NCBI GenBank assembly: GCA_018857735.1
Contig: JABMCL010001071.1
Span: 35,001 to 99,000 of the forward strand
Direction of reading: 5' to 3'
DNA length: 64,000 nt
Origin: Alviniconcha marisindica
Lineage: Eukaryota; Mollusca; Gastropoda; Provannidae
Positions 19,266 to 35,600 of the stretch are shown here, one piece after another. Below the pieces are notes generated by a model. The model was not told where the DNA came from. It did not search any database and was given only the letters and a program-made list of their open reading frames with translations. Position numbers and translations under genes: made by a program. How positions within the stretch are numbered: position 1 is the first letter of the stretch; every line of letters begins with the position of its first letter.

Positions 19266-19328
<63 letters not shown>
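19266..19328. repeat. (TA)n microsatellite
   Basis: About 31 TA units. Confidence 0.97.
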
Positions 19329-19329
<1 letters not shown>

Positions 19330-21775
19330 TTATTGTGTCATCTTCATTGCATTATATTAATAGTCATGATTACTGCTACCATCACTATATGGCTGTTGTT
19401 GAACAGCTATGGAGTTACTCACGTAGCAACTGTTGTGTTCAGCTGTCAAATGGTTTCACTGTTGCACAGGGACCCCAAACAAACCAACAGCTTGGGTCTT
19501 AGTCATGGGAATATAATTAAAAAGAGTTTTAAAATACACACATAGTGCTAGTAGTTTTTCAGTTGATCGATAGTGTAGTTTGTTATAAATACAACAAAAA
19601 AATCTATGTTTTGAGCATTGCAAAACCATGGCCTGGCCCAGAGAGCTGCCATTTTGACCAAATCTGTGACTTGAATGCATCTGGCATGTGTAGCAGCTAT
19701 GTTCATTATGTCAGGAGGCAGGCTTTTTCTGTTCATTCTTGGAAAAGAGTGAACTAAAATGGCTGCACACTGTACAAAAAGCCAAAATTTAAAGCAAAAA
19801 CAGGTCTGTTACTCGAATATTGATGGAACAACTGTACGAGAAAACGTTTTCTCACATCTGCTACGTTCTCAGGCCAGCTTGCATCATCGCTTGGGGTACT
19901 CATTTTGATCTAGTCACAATCCAGGTGCTTAAATTTCTTTATTGTGTTGTATAGTATATAATTTATATCTGTCTTCATAATCCATTTGGAATATGGTACT
20001 TGCTGTTGAAATTATACACAGCTCTAATAATATTTTGTCTAAATTGGCTTGTGCATATATTTAATGTCTTTAAAAAAAAAATTTTTTAAGCCATATGGTT
20101 TTGTGCTAGTTGATTTTATGCATTAACTAACTTCATCAAATCAACTCAAGCTATTATGCTTAATTTGTGAGTGATCCATAGGACAAATGCTAAAGGACAA
20201 ACTACCACAACAAGCTATTTCAAAGCAGGTTGTATCCGAGGGGTAAGAGGTCAACAAATAAAACTTGAAAGTAAGGATTTTTCTCTCTCTCTGAAAATGG
20301 GGGGGGGGAGGAAGCCCTTTGGATTTCGCATCAAACTTAGCTAGTGAATTTCCTTGTTTACCGAATGACCCAACATGCATGACATGTTCTCACACCATTC
20401 AAGGACAAAGCAACAAGTGAGAGGCAAGGTGTTTTACAGAGTGATGGTGCTAATATTTGAGTTTCACCTGCTTGCATTATAAAGAAGTCCTTTTTTCTGC
20501 CTCTTTCACCCCCATCTCCCTTCCATCTACCACTGAGCTACCAAGGGTACAGAAGAAGGGGGAAAAAAAGGGGTTGCCAATGATGAGAAGTCAGAATGAT
20601 TTCCTGGAATAATTGTTGCTTTCCATGCTTCATTCATTGCCAGAATTTTGCCTGTTTTAGTTCTGCCTTTCAGGTTCATTCAACTTCATTTTTTTTTTTT
20701 TTGGTCAGTCCTTTTCAAATATAAAGTGAGATGTGTCTCACAGAGTGAAAGTAAAACAGTACATGTATGTATTTAACTGTGATTTGATAAATTTCCTTTT
20801 GCTCTGACCCTCACACTTGAGTGGCCAAGTAGTATGCACGCATGCACACACACATGCATACACACACACACACACACACACTAATCTGTGCAGATATTGA
20901 CCTCTCTTGTTAATGAAATATTGTTTTATAGGCTGACAGTTATCTGCTGGACATGCACTGTACTTTTCATCAAATGCACGCTGAAAACTGCAAGGAGATT
21001 CCAAAGTCAAATGAAAAGTCAGTTGTGCATCCTGACATTCAAAACAGAACAATATGTGTCAGTTTCGATAGGCAGTGATGTCAACATCCTTTTTTAAAAC
21101 GATTTAAACAAATATTTCTTACTTTCATGTTTTAGACTAAAACTGTTAGTCTGTTCACCAAAAGTCTCTAATTCCATATCTTCTTACTGCTGAATGCACA
21201 TCTGTATATACATCTTAGTGCTATCATTTTAATGCTCATAAGTCTTCTGTGTCTGGGTTCAGAATACAGACGTCAAAATTGGAAATGTCAGTTTTGGTTG
21301 AAATTCAAAAATCTGTTATCCAAAAACTGCCCTGGAAAATACTCGGATTCTTTTTTTCTTTTTGTTGTTGTTGTGGTTGTTACATTTCTCTCTTCTCAAG
21401 AATGACTTCTGCCGCTTTTTAATTGACAAAATTCCATCTATTAACGGAAAAATCTGATGTCTGAAAATGTGGGTTTTTTTGTTTTGGTTTTTACTCATTT
21501 ACTTTAAATGTGTATAGTCATCTGAAGTTTACATGAGTGCAGATTTGCAGGTTCAATGCATTTTATGTTTTCAAGTAGTTTATTACTGATATTAATTCAG
21601 TATTACTATCATTTTACTGTATACGTGTATGTTCAGTATGCAATATTTTGTGATCACACATTGGCACTTACAATATATTTATTAATCTTGAAGAGGAGTG
21701 TTGCGAGGTTTCTTTCTTCCTCATCTTTCTTTGTTTTGTGTTTAAAGATATGTGCATCTTTACTTTCATGGAACA
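19329..21775. other. Gene-free unique AT-rich DNA
   Basis: Only short frames with no family resemblance. Short homopolymers occur, with a small (CA)n at 20861-20881. Nothing supported as a gene. Confidence 0.6.
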
Positions 21776-21849
21776 TGTGTGTGTGTGTGTGTGTGCACTC
21801 ACACCTATTCATGTTTGTTTGCGTATGTATGTGTGTGCGTGTGTGCATG

Positions 21850-21948
<99 letters not shown>

Positions 21949-21954
21949 ATGCAT

Positions 21955-21985
<31 letters not shown>
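21776..21985. repeat. (TG)n microsatellite
   Basis: About 200 bp of TG with a few GCATGCATG interruptions. Confidence 0.97.
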
Positions 21986-21988
<3 letters not shown>

Positions 21989-22149
21989 AATCATGTGTTC
22001 TGATTTTAACAAGATGACGAAGAAAAGAAAGAAAGAAATACATGAAAATAGCTGTGTACCGATTCTCTCTCTGTCTGCCTGCCTGTTGTTGTAATGGACT
22101 TGCTTAAAACTGAGTTGTCTGTGGGGATGTACTGGTGGAGACAGAGATC

Positions 22150-22305
22150 ATAGGAGGTGGGAGGAAGGGGAACTATATATATATATACCTAATGCTACAG
22201 TCACCACCAGAATGATTCCTTCTGCATTAAGGTGGGCATTGATGTGAGCCATTTTAATGTTTCATTAATCGTAAAGGACAAAGTCACATGAAAGTCTCCA
22301 TGAAC
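22150..22305 (-). mobile_element. SINE body fragment
   Basis: Reverse-strand body: TACAGTCACCACCAGAATGA, CATTTTAATGTTTCATTAAT and GGACAAAGTCAC match the family, without head or complete tail. Confidence 0.75.
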
Positions 22306-22321
22306 CACACTCTCTCCACCT

Positions 22322-22322
22322 C

Positions 22323-22391
<69 letters not shown>
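22322..22391. repeat. (TA)n microsatellite
   Basis: About 33 TA units lying between the opposed TG and CA tracts. Confidence 0.97.
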
Positions 22392-22396
<5 letters not shown>

Positions 22397-22546
22397 GTGT
22401 GTGTGTGTTTCTGATTTTGATCATAAGATCCAAAAATACATGGAAATAATAATAAACGACATCATTCATGATACACCTGACCTATTGAGGAACATGACAG
22501 CACAAGACATGTACAGTAGTAAACCACTAATCAAAAAACGTCAATG

Positions 22547-22607
22547 CACACACACACACACACAAACACACACAGAGTCACACACACACACACACACACA
22601 GACACAC

Positions 22608-22683
<76 letters not shown>

Positions 22684-22732
22684 CACTCACACTCATACAC
22701 ACACACACACAGTCACACAAATGCACACATAC

Positions 22733-22821
<89 letters not shown>

Positions 22822-22843
22822 CACACACACGCACACACACACA

Positions 22844-22942
<99 letters not shown>

Positions 22943-22981
22943 CACCACTCACTCACACACACACACACCACACACACACAA

Positions 22982-23017
<36 letters not shown>

Positions 23018-23052
23018 CACATCACATCACCACACACACACACACACACACA

Positions 23053-23133
<81 letters not shown>

Positions 23134-23173
23134 CACACAAATGCACACACACACAATCACACAAATGCACACA
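22547..23173. repeat. (CA)n satellite, over 600 bp
   Basis: Very long CA tract with CACCA, GTCACA and ATCACATCAC interruptions. It supports spurious Thr/His frames on + and Cys/Val frames on -. Confidence 0.97.
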
Positions 23174-23230
23174 CACATAGGACATAGCCTTCTGGTTTTA
23201 TGAAGGTTGCACACCCCCCCTCCCCCTCCC

Positions 23231-23232
<2 letters not shown>

Positions 23233-23263
<31 letters not shown>
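23233..23263. repeat. Poly-C tract (31 C)
   Basis: Uninterrupted C run. Its true length is uncertain because such runs sequence poorly. Confidence 0.9.
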
Positions 23264-23264
<1 letters not shown>

Positions 23265-23649
23265 CTGAAAAACTGTCAGATATAAAAAAACGATAATATA
23301 GAAATGCATAATCACATATGCAGCAACTGAACAAATTAAACCAATCTTACATAATCAGATGGTAATGAAACAGACTTTAAAAAATAATAATATATATATG
23401 AAATAAAAAGAAGAAGAAAAAGAAAATGGATTTGATTTCATATTACAACTGCGAATGCCATATGCATCCATCACAGACAGTTGTGCCTTGGCCGTCAATG
23501 ACTCCTGACACACCAAGGCCGAAGATGCGACCTTCTTGGAGTTTATCTCCCTTTAATTACCTGTATGCCAGGTCATTAGCGAATCAGCTCAGCGCGGATC
23601 TCATTTTTTGTGTCCTTCGTCGTTGCGTCCCTCACGAAGTAAGTGAGTA

Positions 23650-23979
23650 AGTAAACATGGTGCTTAACACGGTCCACAGAAACCGTACGGCTTATTAGGG
23701 ACGGGGAGAAGAGGGGAAGGGGTTATCTTGGAGGTGGGGGGAGAGGGTGACTGTTCTACCTATCGCCACACTGTCACTACCAGAATGACTCCTGCACTAA
23801 GATGGGCAGTGATGAGAGCCATTTTAATGTTTCATTAATTGTGAGGGACAAATTCACAAGACAGTGTCCAGAGACCACAATTTTTGAAGAGAAAGGAGAG
23901 CCGCCGAAGCGGGTTTGACTGACTGAACCGAGGTCCCTCTGCTTACTAGCCTAACGCCATACCGCTAGGCCACACCGGC
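23650..23979 (-). mobile_element. tRNA-derived SINE, full-length, inverted
   Basis: On the - strand: A box TGGCCTAGCGG near 23955-23966, tRNA-like head, body, and tail ending at ACATGGTGCTTAACACGGTC. The B box is split by a short internal duplication (TTGACTGACTGAACC on +). Confidence 0.85.
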
Positions 23980-24440
23980 GTGTAACCTGTATATATATAT
24001 ACAGCTAGTGGTAGTGTAGTGTCTCTGGTGTTACGTCAGCCGCGCTCTGTAAAAATTCTTCTGTTTTTACAGTTTGCAAAATTTAGTACCGTCTGCGGAT
24101 GATAGGCTAATAATTATTGTTCCAGTAATAATACACTTACATTACAGTCAGTGATTTCAGGTTGACATCACACACAGCACAATCAGTGGGTGCTTACCAT
24201 TAATAGAACCAGCACCGGCGTGTGACCTGAGATATATACAGCTAGTGGTAGTGTAGTGTCTCTAGTGTTACGTCAGCCGCGCTCTGTAAATTGTTTTCTA
24301 TTTTTACAGTTTGCAAAATTTAGTACTGCGGATGATAGGCTAATACTTATTGTTCCAGTAATAATACACTTACATTACAGTCAGTGATTTCAGGTTGACA
24401 TCACACACAGCACAATGGGTGCTTACCATTACTAGAACCA
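23973..24440. repeat. Tandem duplication (period about 237-240 bp)
   Basis: Two copies beginning CACCGGCGTGT(A/G)ACCTG. Each has GTGTTACGTCAGCCGCGCTC (TTACGTCA at 24031-24038 and 24268-24275), then TTGCAAAATTTAGTAC, then TCAGTGATTTCAGGTTGACA. The left edge coincides with the 5' end of the inverted SINE. Confidence 0.9.
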
Positions 24441-25300
24441 GCAGACTTGAAAGGATCGGCGGAAGGGCATGTAGAAGACCTCCAGAGACGGAACCAGAAG
24501 GTATAAACAGGGAACTATTGTTGCTTCGAGTCAGCAGTTGGTGCAAATAGCTCTATTTCCTGCCTGTTTAGCTCTGCTCGCCGCATCACCACACGCTGAA
24601 ACCACATGGAGACAGGCGTGTGAAACGACTGCTCACCTTTCTTTTAAAACTTGAAGACAAAACAATTAGCGATGCCTCCAGAGACTGAACTTCCTGATGC
24701 CAGCGGATAGAAATCGAAGAAGAATACGCCCGACCACCTTCAAGGATTGCGATTCTGACAACACCATCGCCATGACAAGAAATTCGAAATTCCTGTGCCA
24801 TGACTTCAACTGAGATTCCGGACAGCAAGACTGAGCAGTACAAGAGCTGACTCTTCGTAAGCCGAACTGTGTGGCTGACTGAAACAAGCTGGAAGACACT
24901 GTGGTCACAGCAGATTCTGTCAGTCACTGCATTCTCACCTGCAGTGGGCAGAGCCACGGTACTTCAAGCGGCTGCCTCCCACACATAGGCAGTCAGAACA
25001 AAAATGTGTTTTAGCCAGTTTTTAAAAAGGGTCTGTAGTAAAATGACAAACTGTACAGACCATTCCTTTAAGTACAAGTTTTGTCTGCATTGCGCTCTCC
25101 CAGCTCCGTTGCAAAAATGGCAAAAAAACTGAATTGGTCCCTGCAATGTATAAATCCAGATCCAGAAGCGAGTGGCAGTTAGGTACAGTGGGTGTGGAAT
25201 CAAAACGAAGTTGGTCAAGTTTGTCCTTAGTTGTCACGACAGACTGGGCAATATCCAAGGAGGCGGTCCGGAAAATCCGCCCTCCCTCCTGCCCCCAGAG
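24441..25300. other. Unclassified non-repetitive segment
   Basis: GC-balanced segment following the duplicated TTACGTCA region. A 123-codon frame on - (24586-24957) has no recognisable domain. It may be part of a transposon or a non-coding transcript; no function assigned. Confidence 0.3.
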
Positions 25301-25325
25301 AGAGAGAGAGAGAGAGAGAGAGAGT
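25301..25325. repeat. (AG)n microsatellite
   Basis: Short AG run. Confidence 0.9.
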
Positions 25326-25499
25326 AAATAAATCGGATTTGAACAAGCAAAACCAGCTGAACAGAAGCATTTTATGTTGCGGGCCTGTGCTATTCTGGGC
25401 ATGCATAGTACTTACGTACATCATGTGCAGTGACCTAGTTGTCAGGTCGGATCACAGCTGGGTCACTTCCAGTTGTGTTCTCACCCCAGCCACTGAAAC

Positions 25500-25800
25500 C
25501 TGTCAGAATAAAAAGCTCAGCTACCGACAGAAAGTCGGTTGCACAGAGCAAGAGTACTCACTCTAGCACGATGGAGCGTGGTCACCAAATGGATGGGTGA
25601 CCGTTACGTGCTAACTTAAGCTTTGCGCCCGCTCTGAGATTTCACCGCAAAGAGTTTCTGCAGTCTTTACAAGAGTCCTTTGGATGAGACCATAAACCGA
25701 GGTCCCCCGTGTGTATACGCAAGGAAAAAGATAACATACGCACGTTAAAGATCCTGTAGTCTAAGTTCGGTGGATTATGGAAACCATTTTGCTTTAGCCC
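25500..25800 (+). mobile_element. Retroelement-like segment with 5S rRNA box C-like motif
   Basis: GTCACCAAATGGATGGGTGA then CCG resembles the 3' internal promoter part of 5S rRNA (typical TTGGATGGGAGACCG). It is followed by GGATGAGACCATAAACCGAG then GTCC…CGTTAAAGATCC, a motif that I recognise as a dispersed tail in invertebrate genomes (recollection). It may be a decayed SINE or LINE 3' end. Confidence 0.4.
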
Positions 25801-25855
25801 CAACATTCTGACTAGAGACAGTATTTAAGATGCCAATTACCGGTAATGACAATGA

Positions 25856-25911
25856 ATAAGCCGTACGGTTTCTGTGGACGTTAAGCACCATATTTACTTA
25901 CTTACTTACTA
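25856..25911 (+). mobile_element. 5'-truncated SINE tail with 13-bp target-site duplication
   Basis: It contains only TAAGCC…GGTTTCTGTGGACGTTAAGC and a (TTAC)n end. It is flanked by GTAATGACAATGA at 25843-25855 and 25912-25924, which shows a 56-bp fragment was inserted by target-primed reverse transcription. Confidence 0.92.
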
Positions 25912-25924
25912 GTAATGACAATGA

Positions 25925-26399
25925 TAGCAGCCTTTGACTGACTGGGGAGTGCCAGATATGTCAAAAATGGTGACTCAGGATTTGACTTGTTATGAACAGT
26001 GAACTGGATGTTCAATGTGAGTTGATTACTTGTGTAATTTTGACTGGGCATTAAATATCAAGTAACTAAGCAGTGGTCCGGGTGAATGTCAGTTAAGGTT
26101 TGGAACTGTGATGTTGGCACCAATTTATTGCTTCCTCCTTCTTTGTATCATGTAGGTGAGATGATCATAGATGATTTAAGATCCATCTGTCCAGATGAGT
26201 CAGTAAGATTAAGGGGTGCTTGCACACAATTTGCATGTCACAGCCTTGGCAGAATTGGGTGGAACTTGCACCAGTGGCCAAAGGAGACAATGCTGCTGCT
26301 TGATTTTTTTTTTTGGGGTGGTGGGGGGTGGTGGGGTGGTGGTGGTGGTGGAGAATGCCACTAGAATTCTGCACAACATGAAAACAGTTCACAACACAT
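25925..26399. other. Gene-free spacer
   Basis: Unique sequence ending in a poly-T/GGTGG tract at about 26306-26352. Confidence 0.6.
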
Positions 26400-26401
26400 A
26401 C

Positions 26402-26625
26402 TTACACACACACACACACACATATATACCCATGTACACTCACAAACACACACACGCACTCACAAACATACATACACATGCAAACACACTCACACACATA
26501 CATACACATGTACACACACACTCACATACACATTCATACACACACACACACACACACTTGCATACATACACACACACACTTGCATACATACATACACACA
26601 CTCACACCCACGTCAACACAACTCA
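26402..26625. repeat. (CA)n/(CATA)n microsatellite
   Basis: Imperfect CA/TACA tract. Confidence 0.95.
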
Positions 26626-26903
26626 CACACTGTTTTTGGAATGATGACATTTTATTTGTCATTACAAAGTGAACAACATGGCTCTATCATAGCAAGATGG
26701 GAGCTGGGATGACAATAGTGTTATGACTGCTAGAGTACTAGCAGCTACCACACACTATTGGTCAATGAATGTGGAGGTGAACTATCGAAAACTAGACACA
26801 GTCTGACTAGTTTGACACTAGTGACTAACGCTACTACTCACATTTTGTGAGACAAACCTTTGATCTCGTGGTGTAATATTGGTGGGAGGCATTATTTGAT
26901 ATC

Positions 26904-26905
26904 AC

Positions 26906-26974
<69 letters not shown>
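26904..26974. repeat. (AG)n microsatellite
   Basis: About 70 bp of AG. Confidence 0.97.
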
Positions 26975-26978
<4 letters not shown>

Positions 26979-27416
26979 CACATCCAGAAAAAAACATGAG
27001 TCATTACTATACAGTTTACTGTCTGAATGAATCCGCACAGTGAACAGTTTCAAGGCATTACAACAAACTGCTACATGTATCTATCATTTTTAGTTTTATT
27101 CTAGAATTTCCAATAAGTAATCTGGGCTGCACTCACAAAACCTTGTGGAAATCTTTATTGCTGACCAGACTGTGCCATAAGCATAACCACATTCTATTAC
27201 AGCATGAATAATAACCATTGAACTGAAGGACGTAATATCCAAAAGCTAAACATTTAACGTTTCAAGGATTTACAACAAAGTGTGAATGTTTAACTCTTAG
27301 TTATTTGTGCAGTCATATCATACTAGAACCTGTGATCTATACTGTGAATGTCACATGCATTATGAAATCCTTGGAGCTGAATGAGTATTTCTATATGATA
27401 AATTTGCATTGCACTC

Positions 27417-27418
<2 letters not shown>

Positions 27419-27490
<72 letters not shown>

Positions 27491-27502
27491 AAGAGAGAGA
27501 GC
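27419..27502. repeat. (TG)n(AG)n compound microsatellite
   Basis: A TG run switches directly to an AG run. Confidence 0.96.
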
Positions 27503-27779
27503 ATAATCAAAAACAGGAATAGCAAGAGCTACCTACACATCTGATCTCATTATGAAATACCTCGTACTCGTACACATCAAAACAGTCATGACTATAACAG
27601 ACAACTTTAGCAATTAATGCTACCTTTTAAAACTATTCTGTAAGTTTTGCCTGGCTAACCCAATAACCCAACCTAAGGTGAACTCTTCACGTTTCCACAC
27701 TTCATTTATTTTTGAAAAGTAAATGAAAAAAATAGTGTGAATTGTCAAAAATACTATAGTGGAAATTTGGAATTGTATC

Positions 27780-28120
27780 ATATTTAACAAAAAAGAAAAA
27801 AGAAAGAAAAAAAGAAAGAAAGAAAGAAAAAAGAAAGAAAGATAAGAAACAAAAAAGATGAAGAAAAAGAAAAAAGTTCAAGCTGGGGGTGGGGGTGGGG
27901 GGTACATTTTTTATGGCCATACCTCTACTTGCAAATACTACTTGCTTTGTCTACACCCACCCCCCCACCCCCCCCCCCCACCCTGGGGGAAAAAAAAAAA
28001 AAAAAAGGAATAAAAGGAAAGTGAGGACAAAGAGACAGAATGACCCTTCCCCTTCCACCCCCACCCAATAAAAAAAAAAAGAAGAGGGAAATTCAGCTGG
28101 GGGGGGGGGGGGGGGGGTGT
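27780..28120. repeat. Homopurine and poly-C/poly-G rich stretch
   Basis: AAAG repeats, then C-rich CCCACCCC, poly-A, C-rich again, then a 19-base G run at 28099-28117. Confidence 0.9.
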
Positions 28121-32461
<4,341 letters not shown>

Positions 32462-32464
<3 letters not shown>

Positions 32465-33429
32465 TGAAAAATAAACAGAGAAAGTGGTAAGGAAAACCAG
32501 ATTCAAACTCAGCTCAGGAATAAAAACATCTGCTAGCCTCATTATGCAGATTCAACGTGCTTGTGCAGAGCTGCAAGCACACACATTTACATGAACAAAT
32601 ATTCATGTATCAGCTAACCTACAGCACTATTTGATACCTGGGCACATATTTCATCTGCATGTTTCACTCCATGAGATTCTGCTACAAGGCTGACGTCAGC
32701 TTACAGCCCACACTTTACGCGCATTTACGCTTCAATGCTAATAATATCAATCCTACTCTGCATTCAGAAATCAAAGTCACATAATTATTAAGTAACATAA
32801 TCAACATCCATGGAATGAGGGGAGAATGAATGCAACAAACCCACTGAAGCTCTTGCTTTTAAACACTGGTTTATATATGCATGAAGCGAGCATAATGCGC
32901 ATGGAATGGAACAGAACCGCAGGAAAAATAACTTATGAGGCATAAGTGGAGACAACCCATGTCCTGCCAAACACTACAAAGCATATCTGACACACCCAGT
33001 AATTGTGAAAGTGACATCCCCTTGATCATCGATTGCACTGATTAATTGGAAATGGTTCCAATGTGAGCTTTTTATACATAATACCTTACATAAACCACTG
33101 AATAAATGGCTCAAGCAAAAAAGCAACACCTGTTGAAGTTGTTACCAAAATAGAATGAAAGGGAAAAATAATGATATTCATGAAGGGAGACAAATCACTG
33201 TGTCCATAGGTTCACACATTAATCATTCTGCACTGCTTATTAAAATCTTCACATATTTACAATGCAGTACCCAAACAACAACAACACAAAAACCACATAC
33301 CTATCAGAAATATGACACTGCAAATTACCCAAAAGACAAAAAACTCAACATGGGTCAAATGCCAAATTACACAGGACTTGCAAGTCCGTTTAATGAACAC
33401 CACAGTGATGAACCCCTGATGAACCTCTA
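32462..33429. other. Gene-free unique DNA
   Basis: Nothing recognised. Confidence 0.55.
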
Positions 33430-33440
33430 AACATCAAGTG

Positions 33441-33544
33441 TGTCAGAGCTCAGGAGCTGTGTGAAAGTCGAGGTGGCCGTCCTGGGCTCCCATCCCTAAT
33501 AAGCCTAAAGTTTCTGTGGACTTAAAGCAACGCTTCAACCAACC
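33441..33544 (+). mobile_element. Tail-type SINE with 11-bp target-site duplication
   Basis: A short form of the AGGAGCTGTGTGAAAGTCGA family flanked by AACATCAAGTG at 33430-33440 and 33545-33555. Confidence 0.9.
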
Positions 33545-33555
33545 AACATCAAGTG

Positions 33556-35329
33556 GTCTTTGTGAGGAGTGGTCCCTGCAGAAGGTTCATCTGCATTCCT
33601 CCGTGACTTGCAGGACTTAAAAACTGTGGTCTTAAAAGTGGGATGTGGGATGTGGGGGGTGGGGGGAGGGGGGGAGCTTAGGGGTTGCTCTGTCATTGAG
33701 GGTTTCAGTTGGTCAGCCCACCAACTCATCTACCTCACAGCCTGTCCTTCATCAAGCAACCCTGGGGCAACTTCTGAGTGAAGGGGCGGAGCGCATATGG
33801 GCTTTCTTCAGCATGAACATGACATCCTGAACTGAACAGCATGCAGTTTCAAAACGTGACCAACTTTCTATGTCCCCCCCCCCATCCTTCTTTCCAATGG
33901 TGCCAGTGTTACTGTCACAAAAGCAAAACTTCACAGCCAAGACTCGGATGACAACAAGAGTTTGAATTCTTCTCTTGTTTCTATTTTGTTTATAGGATTG
34001 CATTAACACACAGGTTTGGATGCAGATTAAAGCTTGTGCATGAGCATGCGTTCCATGATAAAATGGACCGAAAACAATGTTTAAGGAAAAACTCAATGCA
34101 TACCACCAGCTCAGACCGCAAACACTTAGACCAAATTGCTTTGACCTCTTAATGAGGCATTCTTTCACATATTTAGCATGCTCTCACTTCAAACCACTTT
34201 CAGCAGGTATGCTGATGTGCAAGTGACTACATTAAATGTTATGTACACATTATGTCAACACCATCAGTGACAAGCACGCATCGACACACATTATGCTGGC
34301 ATAAAGTGATAAACTGGATGATACCATCAGTGCAAGAGTTGTCTAACCTAGGAGCACAGCTATGCAGAAGACGCCCATGTCACAACCCTGTATGAAGAAT
34401 AAAATAGACTCATGATCCACATTGAGCAGCTTGAAATTATGGGATGTTGATGTGTGTGTGTGGGGGGGGGGGGGGGGGGGGAGTAAGCAACATCATAAAC
34501 ATTGGCAGCTGTTCACAGGTGTCAGAATCACCAAGACAAATTACTGTGGCTGCTACAGAAGAGAGAAGAGAAAGCTTAAAGGCCCAGCTGACGTGCCCCG
34601 AAACCTCCCACGAAAGAGTCGTCTTCATCTGTCAGACTTGTTTAAAGGCTGCGCTTAATACAGCTTCCGTGATGTGTTGAAAGCTCACTTGGAGACCCTG
34701 TCTCGGTCACTTTGGTTCTCAATATTAAAACAGCAGGCTCTCTGCCCCTAAACTGTCAGAGATTGGCAGCAGAAGCGCCTCCCTTCTTTTGTTTCTAGTC
34801 TTGCAGCTGTCTTGCAACAGGTCCCACAGCACCCACTGATGCTCCTGTTAAGCAACGAAAACATCCATCTTTTTATCCTCAGTGGTGGCAGTTTCTTCTT
34901 TCGTTGTCCACAAGTCGAGACACCACCCAGCAGACAATGACTGACAACCTGTCAAGACTTCTCACACAACCTCACTTGCGAAGTAACTACAACCAAGAAG
35001 GGCCTTGGCAAAGTGATCAAAGGTCTGAGTGGCTTCATGGTGTATTAAGAACACCCTGAGGCACCAAGTTGTCTTGCTAGTACTGGTGGGCACTGTTACA
35101 CAAAGTCGTATCTGGGCAGGTTCCTGGTACTACGGAACAACAATACAAAGCCTTCAAAAGAAAATAATTATTTTCAGGCCGACTTGTGTCTGTGCACTGT
35201 GTCCTCTTTAGGTGGCGGGTGCATTCACGTTTTATGCTTGGCAGCGCAGGTGTCCTTCTGAGCCTTTAAGTTTTTCCCTTCAGTCACCTGCTGACCCATG
35301 GTCATCACATTACACAACTGCGAGTATGA
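33556..35329. other. Gene-free unique DNA with a 20-G tract
   Basis: G run at 34462-34481. Nothing coding recognised. Confidence 0.55.
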
Positions 35330-35600
35330 CAATCAGAAACATGTACAAGGTCGAACCATATGACAGTCAGAAACATGGACAAGGTCAAACCATACAACAG
35401 TCAGAAACAGACACAAGGTCAAAGTGTATGACAATCAGAAACAAGCACAAGGTTAAACCATATGAAGATCAGAAACAGATGCAAGGTCAAAGTGTATGAC
35501 AATCAAAAACAGGTACAGTACAAGGTCAAAGTGTATGACAAACATGTACAGTACAAGGTCAAAGCATTATGACAATGAGAAACAGGTACGAGGTTGACGT
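35330..35600. repeat. Minisatellite, unit about 33 bp
   Basis: Units of TATGACAATCAGAAACATGT then ACAAGGTCAAACC, about eight copies, several with the motif ACAAGGTCAAA. Confidence 0.9.

Noticed and set aside
22401..23203. Thr/His frames of more than 200 codons and Cys/Val frames opposite
   Set aside because: CA satellite artefacts.
24586..24957. 123-codon - strand frame as a gene
   Set aside because: No recognisable domain, no splice or promoter support; left as unclassified sequence.
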